This document shows positions 58,726 through 64,000 of a stretch of 64,000 bases of DNA, in pieces (positions within the stretch are counted from its first letter, which is position 1; every line of letters starts with the position of its first letter). The stretch comes from Lepidostoma basale (Eukaryota; Arthropoda; Insecta; Trichoptera; Lepidostomatidae), in the NCBI GenBank assembly GCA_022606425.2, contig JAHDVF020001511.1:84488-148487 (forward strand), written 5' to 3'. A program made the position numbers and the translations under genes. The notes under the pieces were generated by a model. That model saw nothing but the letters and a program-made list of their open reading frames with translations, had not been told where the DNA came from and searched no databases.

Positions 58726-59999
58726 TCGTAGATCTTGCGGTCTGTTTATGCAGGATATCAACATTCTTCCTGTACTGAAGACAACCAGCCTTCTCTCCAT
58801 CTCTTTAGTGGTCGTCCTGGCGGTCGACGGCTCTCTGGAGTCTCGTGCATCACGATCTTGGGAATCCTAGCTGGATCCATCCTCGATGTGGTCTCTCCTG
58901 AATCGTCTTCTTCTCATTTCTATTACTCTATTTTATTTAGTTTCACAAAGGACCTTCGATGTGGCAGTCATAGAACTGTCCACTTGGCCACGAAGGTCGT
59001 ATTAATCAACTTTCATTTAATTTTATTGAAATTATTTGTTTTATTATAAACAGTTTTTATTGTATAATATTTTTAATAGTGTATAAACAGATTTATTGTA
59101 TTATATAATATATTAAATAGTTTTTATTGTATTTTAAACAGTTTTTTTAATATATACTACTTTAAATAGTTTTGATTGTATTTTAACAGTTTTTTTGTAT
59201 TTTAAACAGTTTTATTATATAACATTTAAAACAATTCTTATTTTATTTTAAATAGTTTTTTTACAATATTTTATAAAGTTTTAATTGTATTTTAAACAGT
59301 TCTTATTTTTATAATATTTAAAAAAAAAATATTGTATTTTTACAGTTTTTATTTTTTAATTAATTTAAAATGTTTTTATTGCAATTTAAACAGTTTTTAT
59401 TGTATAATATTTTAAACAGTTTTTTTTGGGTTTAAACAGTTTTATTGTATTTAGTTTTTATTGTATTTTAAAAGTTTTTACTGTAATTTAACAGTTTTTA
59501 TTGTATTAATAATAGTTTTGTCATTTATAACATTTTAAATAGTTTTTTTTTGTATTAAACAGTTTTTATTTTCATCACATTTTAAAAAGTTTTTATTGTA
59601 TTAATAACAGTTTTGTCATATAATATTTTAAATAGTTTTATTATATTTTAAAAAGTTTTTATTTTCATCATATTTTAAAACGTATTTATTGTATTGTTCC
59701 AATTTTTAAATTTATAATATTTTTTTAGGTTTTTATTTTATTTTCAACATTTTATTGTATAATATTTTTTAAATTTTGAATGAATTATAAACAATTTTAT
59801 TGTACAATACTTAAAATAGTTTTTATTGTATTTTAAACAGTTTATAAATGAACCTTACCTTGGACATGTTCCCCGTTGTACTTGACCAGGAGCTCATGCT
59901 GGCCTTCCTCTCGAGGCTCGTATTTGATGCTCACCGTTCCATCGTGGTTGTCTTCGATGACGGGCAGGTCCTTTAGTCCTGAGGGCATCTTTATCTGAG
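36554..59999 (-). CDS. cher: Filamin (cheerio), 3' portion, 15 exons
   Basis: Fifteen minus-strand exons with GT/AG borders join in one frame: 59999-59859, 58591-58422, 57180-57055, 55372-55259, 54441-54253, 53108-53006, 52282-52140, 49040-48932, 47325-47161, 44698-44459, 43780-43590, 42054-41829, 40879-40664, 38765-38559, 36738-36554. They total 2525 nt, about 840 residues, ending at TAA. Filamin is a homodimeric cytoplasmic actin crosslinker and scaffold, in flies needed for ovarian ring canals. Nine repeat ends of the H-[IV]-x-x-S-P type (HVQGSPY, HIKGSPF, HITNSPF and so on) mark nine Ig-filamin repeats, equivalent to 16-24 of the 24-repeat vertebrate protein. A hinge precedes the last, dimerising repeat. 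The actin-binding CH domains and earlier repeats lie beyond the window. No stop or frameshift was found; introns are swollen by transposons. Confidence 0.96.
36905..37485 (+). mobile_element. LINE-A C-terminal copy, open 182 codons, intact tail
   Basis: 36914-37462 reads [75 protein letters not shown] to AYPFGETA. It is followed by the hairpin and GTTAGTTAGTTAGTTAGTT. Antisense in a filamin intron. The best model for the family's 3' end. Confidence 0.9.
37485..38290. other. Filamin intron, no element recognised
   Basis: 37560-37730 is locally GC-richer but has no frame or repeat I can name. Confidence 0.45.
38290..38556. repeat. Degenerate tandem duplication next to a splice donor
   Basis: GGCTTGAGGACAATCACATAAT..AAAACGAGG recurs about 115 bases later, with a poorer third unit near 38295. 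The last unit ends about ten bases from the filamin donor at 38558. Confidence 0.55.
38559..38765 (-). CDS. cher: filamin exon: hinge and start of last repeat
   Basis: Begins [20 protein letters not shown] (hinge), then [19 protein letters not shown] of the last repeat. Phase 2 in, 1 out. Confidence 0.95.
38905..39330 (+). mobile_element. LINE-D remnant, antisense in filamin intron
   Basis: [56 protein letters not shown], then frameshifted [12 protein letters not shown] region. Confidence 0.75.
39330..39895. other. Filamin intron, no element recognised
   Basis: AT-rich; nothing recognisable. Confidence 0.5.
39895..40035 (-). repeat. R300 repeat, 3' part
   Basis: AAGGATTAATTGTATCTCAA start, then a short deletion and GACTTATGAACTGTCATTAG. 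Confidence 0.65.
40080..40150 (-). mobile_element. CR1/L2-like LINE 3' hairpin
   Basis: (ATA)n, then TATAGCGCCG...AAGGGCGC. Confidence 0.5.
40154..40611 (+). mobile_element. Solo LTR, copy 1
   Basis: Begins TGTCGGGGTTAAATGCATAA and ends CCCCCAAA. Contains TATAAAAGCGG near 40350 and AATAAACGC near 40562. A direct repeat GGTA, extendable to AAGGTA, flanks it (40148-40153 / 40610-40615). Shares ends and signals with the LTR at 55522. In a filamin intron, antisense. Confidence 0.85.
40664..40879 (-). CDS. cher: filamin exon: penultimate repeat
   Basis: Contains [31 protein letters not shown] and [13 protein letters not shown], hallmarks of the repeat before the hinge. Phase 2 in, 1 out. A solo LTR begins about 50 bases past its donor. 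Confidence 0.96.
41140..41605 (-). mobile_element. Jockey-like LINE 3' end
   Basis: Minus strand reads [39 protein letters not shown] and [20 protein letters not shown] to a stop at 41256. The [17 protein letters not shown] pattern is characteristic of jockey-type C termini. The 3' tail is (TTGGAC)n on the plus strand at 41146-41166. Confidence 0.85.
41829..42054 (-). CDS. cher: filamin exon
   Basis: Starts [18 protein letters not shown] and contains [20 protein letters not shown]. Phase 0 in, 1 out; donor GTGAGA. Confidence 0.95.
42075..42310 (+). mobile_element. LINE-D remnant with internal duplication
   Basis: GAATGGACACCACCAGACTC and CCTATATTGC occur twice within 70 bases, followed by [13 protein letters not shown] sequence. 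Lies about 20 bases upstream of the filamin acceptor at 42055. Confidence 0.6.
42390..43482 (+). mobile_element. LINE-E, reverse transcriptase to C terminus
   Basis: The longest LINE coding remnant. 42401-42790: [57 protein letters not shown], where FSDD is the RT catalytic box. After a stop: [20 protein letters not shown]. After two more stops: [30 protein letters not shown]-like region, [18 protein letters not shown] and AYVQQWM. About 1.1 kb, antisense in a filamin intron; three stops make it inactive. Confidence 0.88.
43590..43780 (-). CDS. cher: filamin exon
   Basis: Starts [18 protein letters not shown] and ends GARGELDAR, donor GTTGGT. Phase 2 in, 0 out. Confidence 0.95.
43855..44125 (+). 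mobile_element. LINE-A 3' copy with internal deletions
   Basis: Pieces of the tail region in order with gaps, ending in the hairpin and GATGGTTAGTTAG. Confidence 0.75.
44135..44325 (-). mobile_element. tRNA-derived SINE
   Basis: Minus strand B box GGTTCGATTCC at about 44255 and the body ending at TATTGATTCTCATGATGTG. The head end is diverged. Confidence 0.75.
44459..44698 (-). CDS. cher: filamin exon
   Basis: Starts [18 protein letters not shown] and carries [18 protein letters not shown], a highly conserved filamin block. Acceptor TTTTAG, donor GTGAGT; phase 2 in, 1 out. Confidence 0.95.
44968..45502 (+). mobile_element. LTR retrotransposon remnant with primer-binding site
   Basis: Candidate LTR 44968-45297: TGTAATGTTACC...GAATTACA with AATAAA at 45248. 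It is followed by TGGCGCCCAACGTGGGG (45299), an 18-base-class primer-binding site next to a TG..CA LTR. About 150 bases later the first 49 bases of the LTR recur inverted (45454-45502). No gag or pol. An inverted second LTR or a rearranged TRIM would explain it. Confidence 0.65.
45605..45845 (+). mobile_element. LINE-F remnant
   Basis: [32 protein letters not shown], then stop and [16 protein letters not shown]: typical R-x-GRRR-SWL tail region of insect LINEs. Confidence 0.7.
45845..46195. other. Filamin intron, no element recognised
   Basis: AT-rich; the last 50 bases resemble 8515-8600. Confidence 0.45.
46195..46850 (-). mobile_element. SINE interrupted by a LINE
   Basis: 46200-46283 is the SINE 3' part and 46728-46850 the rest, including the B box GGTTCGATTCC. 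Together they make one copy colinear with 61130-61377. Confidence 0.8.
46284..46727 (+). mobile_element. LINE-E, 5'-truncated, inserted in SINE
   Basis: [47 protein letters not shown], ending in (GAA)n. TTATCT occurs at both junctions, a probable target duplication. Confidence 0.8.
47161..47325 (-). CDS. cher: filamin exon
   Basis: Fifty-five-codon exon with [13 protein letters not shown] and [17 protein letters not shown]; it ends inside the HIPG repeat end. Phase 2 in, 1 out. Confidence 0.94.
47377..47689. mobile_element. Tigger-type MITE
   Basis: 313 bp flanked by TA (47375-47376, 47690-47691). Ends CAGTAGAGTCTCGATTATCC and its inverse with small changes, the classical pogo/Tigger terminus. 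No coding. Confidence 0.9.
47695..48170. other. Filamin intron, no element recognised
   Basis: Includes a small inverted motif CCAAGCATGGGGCC / GACCCCACGCTTAGGGC; otherwise nothing. Confidence 0.4.
48175..48570 (-). mobile_element. LINE-B C-terminal remnant
   Basis: About 90% similar by eye to 33940-34380, with frameshifts: [40 protein letters not shown]. Confidence 0.8.
48636..48905 (+). mobile_element. LINE-F-like 3' end
   Basis: [40 protein letters not shown]. Open for 75 codons, then tail; stops about 26 bases short of the filamin donor. Confidence 0.7.
48932..49040 (-). CDS. cher: filamin exon
   Basis: Reads [18 protein letters not shown] and ends TFKMP plus one base. Phase 0 in, 1 out. 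A LINE remnant on the opposite strand ends only about 30 bases beyond its donor. Confidence 0.94.
49145..49262. repeat. Palindrome with GAAAC motifs
   Basis: CCTTGAAAATGTCG and CGACATTTTCAAAATG face each other, each with CAGCTG next to GAAAC or GTTTC. Same general design as 24780 and 60990. Confidence 0.5.
49904..49940 (+). repeat. Hammerhead-like motif
   Basis: TTGATAAAGGTTACTTGTAA CC GAAACATGTC: an A-rich core, a GGTTAC/GTAACC stem, then GAAAC. Confidence 0.4.
50417..51712 (+). mobile_element. pogo-like transposon, internally deleted
   Basis: 1296 bp between TA duplications (50415-50416, 51713-51714). Ends GGGGTGACCGGGGCTTGTAG with two changes at the other end. Subterminal copies of GGGGYTAGTTGGCGAA occur near 50786, 50812 and 51508, plausible transposase-binding sites. 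Two transposase pieces lie inside; the DDE domain is gone. Confidence 0.88.
50907..51376 (+). pseudogene. pogo-like transposase N-terminal fragments
   Basis: 50907-51126: [20 protein letters not shown], stop at 50997, then [18 protein letters not shown], a pipsqueak-type helix-turn-helix as in pogo/Tigger transposases. A GTAGGT donor (51127) and TTCGACAG acceptor (51206) frame a small intron. 51207-51376 continues [37 protein letters not shown], the conserved linker region. The catalytic half is deleted, so it cannot transpose itself. Confidence 0.85.
51735..52135. other. Filamin intron, no element recognised
   Basis: An 87-codon open stretch (51881-52144, plus) runs antisense into a filamin exon; AT-rich composition and no family resemblance suggest chance. 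Confidence 0.45.
52140..52282 (-). CDS. cher: filamin exon
   Basis: Opens by completing the EGPSKAEIQ block and ends [14 protein letters not shown]. Phase 2 in, 0 out; donor GTATAG is weaker than the others. Confidence 0.94.
52430..52845 (-). mobile_element. LINE-D fold-back pair
   Basis: Minus-strand copy 52500-52845 ([52 protein letters not shown]) plus an inverted 50-base scrap of the same element at 52435-52487. Confidence 0.75.
53006..53108 (-). CDS. cher: filamin exon
   Basis: Starts [15 protein letters not shown] and ends with the first base of the Gly codon of the IEGPSKAE block. Phase 0 in, 1 out; donor GTGAGA. Confidence 0.94.
53295..54120 (-). mobile_element. LINE-A variant, RT motif to 3' end
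   Basis: Extends further 5' than most copies. Near 54090 the minus strand reads [20 protein letters not shown], the RT box with YADD changed to YAND. Downstream: [35 protein letters not shown], terminal [10 protein letters not shown]. Confidence 0.85.
54253..54441 (-). CDS. cher: filamin exon
   Basis: Sixty-three codons, phase 0 at both ends. It begins APSGLEEPC and contains the repeat end [13 protein letters not shown]. Acceptor TTCTAG, donor GTGAGA. Confidence 0.95.
54530..54875 (+). mobile_element. LINE-A 3' copy lacking the tail
   Basis: [53 protein letters not shown]; stops before the hairpin and is joined directly to R300. Confidence 0.75.
54878..55200 (+). repeat. R300 repeat, longest copy
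   Basis: Runs from AAGCCTTTCACATTGCATTA to TTATTGAGATAAAATTAATC. No TIRs, no coding, no tRNA box found. Confidence 0.75.
55259..55372 (-). CDS. cher: filamin exon
   Basis: Thirty-eight codons, phase 0 at both ends, beginning [14 protein letters not shown] and ending LNASIQ. Acceptor TTCAG, donor GTAATA. Confidence 0.94.
55522..56128 (-). mobile_element. Solo LTR, copy 2
   Basis: 607 bp. On the minus strand TGTCGGGGTTAAATGCATAA ... CCCCCACA, with TATAAAAG and AATAAACGC as in the 40154 copy. Flanked by CATT (55518-55521, 56129-56132). The U3/R middle is longer and diverged. Confidence 0.85.
56130..56440. other. Filamin intron, no element recognised
   Basis: AT-rich; nothing recognisable. Confidence 0.5.
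56440..56815 (-). mobile_element. LINE-G 3' end
   Basis: Minus strand [40 protein letters not shown] then stop, in one frame; decays upstream. Confidence 0.75.
57055..57180 (-). CDS. cher: filamin exon
   Basis: Forty-two codons, phase 0 at both ends, with the repeat signature [19 protein letters not shown]. Acceptor CCGCAG, donor GTAATA. Confidence 0.95.
57530..57670 (+). mobile_element. Fold-back LINE-A tail unit, copy 2
   Basis: Same inverted-plus-direct terminus as 8345-8500, ending GTTAGTTAGTTAGTTAGTT. Confidence 0.65.
57705..57958 (-). mobile_element. tRNA-derived SINE, full-length reference copy
   Basis: Head at the right: GACCACCGTGGCCGAGTGGT then B box GGTTCGATTCCCGG. The body ends with a (TAA)n-like tail at 57707. 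About 250 bp. Confidence 0.85.
57974..58070. repeat. Decayed inverted pair of GAAAC-type motifs
   Basis: GGAATGAAATGTTTTGCCTG..AAGGCATTATGAAG faces AAAATGCCTTAAATAG..CATGTCATTACC. Confidence 0.4.
58160..58284. mobile_element. Palindromic MITE with perfect 40-bp arms
   Basis: GGTGCCTGTCCACCGGAGCG.. at 58160-58199 is exactly repeated inverted at 58245-58284, with a 45-bp spacer. The GC-rich arms stand out in an AT-rich intron. No clear target duplication. Confidence 0.85.
58422..58591 (-). CDS. cher: filamin exon: repeat end and next repeat start
   Basis: Completes the (G)SPYKFHVD repeat end, then begins the next repeat with the conserved YGPGL and VEGPSKAE blocks. Acceptor TTTTAG, donor GTAAGG; phase 2 in, 0 out, matching both neighbours. 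Confidence 0.95.
58690..58945 (-). mobile_element. LINE-D remnant with (CTT)n
   Basis: (TTC)n tail at 58693-58725, then sequence matching 32350-32520 and 19720-19860. Confidence 0.65.
58945..59003 (-). mobile_element. SINE head fragment
   Basis: ACCTTCGATGTGGCAGTCAT and TTGGCCACGAAGGTCG: the A-box end of the SINE, truncated. Confidence 0.6.
59035..59852. repeat. Minisatellite (TTTTAAACAGTTTTTATTGTAT)n-type
   Basis: About 800 bases of degenerate units of roughly 20-45 bp built from AACAGTTTTTATTGTATAAT. It ends a few bases from the filamin splice donor at 59858. Confidence 0.8.
59859..59999 (-). CDS. cher: filamin exon, first in window
   Basis: Reads [17 protein letters not shown] at the start and KYNGEHVQ before donor GTAAGG. 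Phase 2 in, phase 1 out. An alternative acceptor five bases inside (start at 59994, phase 0) also keeps frame; the longer form is preferred because the AQIKMPSG junction is typical of insect filamins. Confidence 0.9.
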
Positions 60000-60049
60000 C
60001 TGAAACAAACGAAATTCACTAAATCAATTAACGTAAAAAAAAATATAAT

Positions 60050-60108
60050 AGTAATTTACTAACTACCTAACCATTACGTCATAGGCAGAAATAATGGACC
60101 GATATTGA
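60050..60108 (-). mobile_element. LINE-A extreme 3' end
   Basis: CTAACCATTACGTCATAGGC and AGAAATAATGGACCG; a short decayed terminus. Confidence 0.5.
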
Positions 60109-60127
60109 TGACCATTTTTTTACTGCA

Positions 60128-60245
60128 AATAAGTCAGCAGCACATTGGGGGTTAACCCACAATGTGCTGCTGATGAATTCAGTATAAACTATGAACCTGA
60201 TATGAATTCAGTATAAACCTGAGCGAATTCAGTATAAACTATGCA
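60128..60245. repeat. Hairpin plus short tandem repeat
   Basis: TCAGCAGCACATTG and CAATGTGCTGCTGA form a perfect hairpin (about 60132-60172), followed by three units of GAATTCAGTATAAAC. Confidence 0.65.
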
Positions 60246-60451
60246 TACTTGTCCGCAAAGTTCTACATCTTGGGTTTTTAACCTTTCCTGCAACACAAGA
60301 TAAAAATAATTCCAACTTCTCCTGTCTCTTGATATAATATATAGTTATAAGAAACATAAAAATATTAAAGATTTTTTTATGAATTAAAACACTGTTTGAA
60401 TAACTTTATGGTAACATTGTATTATTACAACACTGTTTTTGCACTTTTTAC

Positions 60452-60560
60452 AAACATGTTTCGGGACACTAACTTCTCTTCTTCAATGTATGAATTGTAA
60501 CAGTTAAATATTAAAATTCATACACTGAAGAAGGGAAGTTATGTTTTCATATATTTTCTA
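60452..60560. repeat. Palindrome with hammerhead-like arms
   Basis: ATGTTTCGGGACACTAACTT..CTTCTTCAATGTATGAATT faces AATTCATACACTGAAGAAGG. Confidence 0.5.
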
Positions 60561-60579
60561 GAAACTTTAATATAATTAA

Positions 60580-60885
60580 TGGGAATAACATGTTTCGCCT
60601 TTCTAAGGTATCATCGAATATTTTTCTTCTTCTTCTTTTGATAGATCTGACGATCTGTGACACAGAAATCATATCTCGTCGGATGATGAGATCCAGCTGT
60701 CCCTCCATCTCTTAGGCGGTCTTCCAGGTGGGCGGTGTCCGGAAGGGATTTCATAAGCGGCTGTATATGCGAGTATTTATGCGGCTGTATATGCGAATAT
60801 TTTTAAAATTTAATATTGCCTTAGGAAGTTTTATCAAATTGCTTAAAGCCTTTAAGCGAAACATGTCATTCCCGTAAAATATAAT
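60580..60885. repeat. GAAAC-motif pair interrupted by LINE-D
   Basis: GGGAATAACATGTTTCGCCT at 60581 and GCGAAACATGTCATTCCCGT at 60856 are inverted partners. Between them 60620-60790 holds a LINE-D scrap and a duplicated GCGGCTGTATATGCGA. Confidence 0.5.
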
Positions 60886-60989
60886 AAAATTTCAAGAAAA
60901 TTAATTTTACATTTATTTTTTAGATAAACTTAATTCATTATGAATTAAAACATTATACCTACATTCCATTTTTTAGTTTATTTTTCTCG

Positions 60990-61098
60990 ATATTTTTCGA
61001 AGGTTTTACACTTTTGTCATCGTGAGAACGATATAAACTATATATCGTTCTCCCGATGATGAAAGTGTAAAGCTTTCGAAACACGCCGAGAAAAACAG
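60990..61098. repeat. Palindrome with long arms
   Basis: Arms of about 45 bp around 61042, with TTTCGAAGGTTTTACACTTT..CGTGAGAACGATAT mirrored by ATATCGTTCTCCCGATGATG..AGCTTTCGAAACACGCCG. Confidence 0.7.
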
Positions 61099-61129
61099 TG
61101 TTTTACTTCTATATTCGCTATCACTTTTT

Positions 61130-61377
61130 TTTTTTTTTATGTATACAACAGGTCGCTTGAACCCAATTACTGTATACAACTTATTTTTAAGCTGATGTAT
61201 TGATTCTCGTAACATGTGATAGGTAGCTAAACTATCGCCATTTTATTGTCACGAGAATTCTACACCAGACCAAAGACAATGTGATAATCAAATTGCCATC
61301 GCCGGGAATCGAACCCGGAACCTTCGGTATGCCAGTCAGAGCTCTTACCACTCTGCCACGAAGGTCAATAATGAGCT
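61130..61377 (-). mobile_element. tRNA-derived SINE
   Basis: Full head (A box TGGCAGAGTGGT, B box GGTTCGATTCC) and body. The 3' part includes the TATACAACAGGTCGCTTGAA segment shared with 30210 and 46205. Confidence 0.85.
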
Positions 61378-61379
61378 CT

Positions 61380-62165
61380 TTATGTTGTGCGGATATTAAT
61401 TAGAAATTCTCCATAGTTATTCCCTAATGTTCATGCGTCACCGTTCTACCATCCTATTTGTCCTCGTGCACACTTTTCCCTAACCCTCTTTCTCCCCTCA
61501 TTTTATAATTATTTTTTATATGTAGTTTTCTGAAGGGACTCCATATAACCGAACCACACTCTAGCCGAGAGTGCACCTAAAGTGAATCTTATGAGACGAA
61601 GAGTACATTTGAAGTAAATCTCTCATGAAAATTATGTATCATCATCATCATCATAAAATATTTATATAAAAAAAATACGCTGTTAACTGTTGAATGTCTA
61701 TTTAGTCCTGGGCTTATAATATACTCAGCTTGATCCAAGCCGGCATTTGAACGATCGCAATCCCGTCTAGAAATAATTCCGTGATGGAGTTATGATGGCA
61801 ATTTGTTATATCAACGCCGTGATAGCCGTTCGGCCAATCCTCGTTTATTTCTGGGCGGGAAAATTTTTAAATCAAACAAAAAACGAAAGCGCTACGGCCC
61901 GGGAATAATAATTCCATCGCTTTATGCACCGGTACCTACTCAAAATTAACGGCGAACAAGCGCTAAACATATCTACAAGAAGTACTATTATAAAATATTA
62001 TGTAAATCACGTGTTTCTCAAACTTTTTTCTAGACGGAACCCATTTAAAATCAAAAAATATAAAACTGTAAAATTTTGATAAACTTTTTTATTTCTTCTA
62101 TGTTCTGTGTTTATTTCTTCTATCTGTCAAAACTGATCATATTTGTAAACAATTTTACATTATTT
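61380..62165. other. Filamin intron, unique sequence
   Basis: No repeats seen. 61715-61950 is GC-balanced, unlike the neighbouring AT-rich DNA, with no frame; it looks more like non-coding sequence under constraint than a transposon, but that is a guess. Confidence 0.35.
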
Positions 62166-62174
62166 TAAAACTAT

Positions 62175-62512
62175 ATAACTAACCATCACGCCATTTCCCC
62201 GGAGGAGTAGGCAGAGAGGATGGATCACCACAATGGCCTGTCCTGGCATACCTCTCGGGCTTCCTCTACATTCATACATCGTACCATGCACTCACGTCGA
62301 TTATTCCGACTTCGAATGTGGTCGCCTTTTAGTAATTGATTAATTTGGTCATGCCATGTTTTCCTCGGTCGTCCTCGGCTTCTTTTCCCACTCACGCTGC
62401 TTGTGTACAACTTTTTAACCATCCTACTCCCATCCATTCGTTCCAAATGTCCAAACCATCTTAGGGATCCATTTTTAATTTTTAATACATGAGGGTTGGC
62501 ACTTGAGCTCCA
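62175..62512 (-). mobile_element. LINE-A variant 3' end
   Basis: Minus strand: [55 protein letters not shown]. The element is cut off at the (TA)n tract. Confidence 0.8.

Positions 62513-64000
<1,488 letters not shown>

Overview
This is insect nuclear DNA: spliced genes with GT/AG introns, AT-rich non-coding sequence crowded with decayed transposons, and two genes clearly orthologous to Drosophila genes. I could not settle the order. All similarity statements are by eye from the sequence; no database search was run.

Gene 1, plus strand: the last coding exon (13091-14194) of a C2H2 zinc-finger transcription factor of the rotund/squeeze family. It is very GC-rich inside AT-rich surroundings. 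Gene 2, minus strand: the 3' part of filamin (Drosophila cheerio). Fifteen exons lie between 59999 and the stop at 36554; they join in phase without a break and give about 840 residues, the last nine filamin Ig repeats plus the hinge before the C-terminal dimerisation repeat. The 5' part of filamin lies beyond the right edge. The genes are convergent, with about 22 kb between their stop codons.

Everything else recognisable is mobile or repetitive DNA. At least ten non-LTR retrotransposon (LINE) groups leave 5'-truncated 3' ends. The commonest, called LINE-A here, ends in a short hairpin and a (GTTA)n tail. A tRNA-derived SINE with a (TAA)n tail has several copies. DNA transposons include a hAT-type MITE, a deleted pogo-like element with two transposase fragments, two Tigger-like elements, a mariner at the right edge, a DUF4817-like element beside the filamin poly(A) signal, and several TIR or palindromic MITEs. 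Two solo LTRs of one family and a separate LTR with a primer-binding site are also present. An unclassified ~300-bp repeat (R300) occurs six times.

Layout: 1-11.7 kb dense nested repeats; 11.7-13.1 kb unique, CpG-rich sequence before the rotund exon; 13.1-14.2 kb rotund exon; 14.2-26.8 kb AT-rich, repeat-poor (possibly long 3'UTR and intergenic); 26.8-36.5 kb dense LINE remnants; 36.5-60 kb filamin exons with transposon-filled introns; 60-64 kb upstream filamin intron with palindromes, a (TA)n tract and mariner.

The most interesting signals are (1) nested insertions datable from the sequence itself (exact 8-bp duplication for the hAT MITE, TA for pogo, each inside a LINE-A copy), (2) a MITE that appears to have captured the end of a jockey-type LINE, and (3) a recurring hammerhead-ribozyme-like motif in about ten repeats, often in inverted pairs, best developed at 24780-25247.
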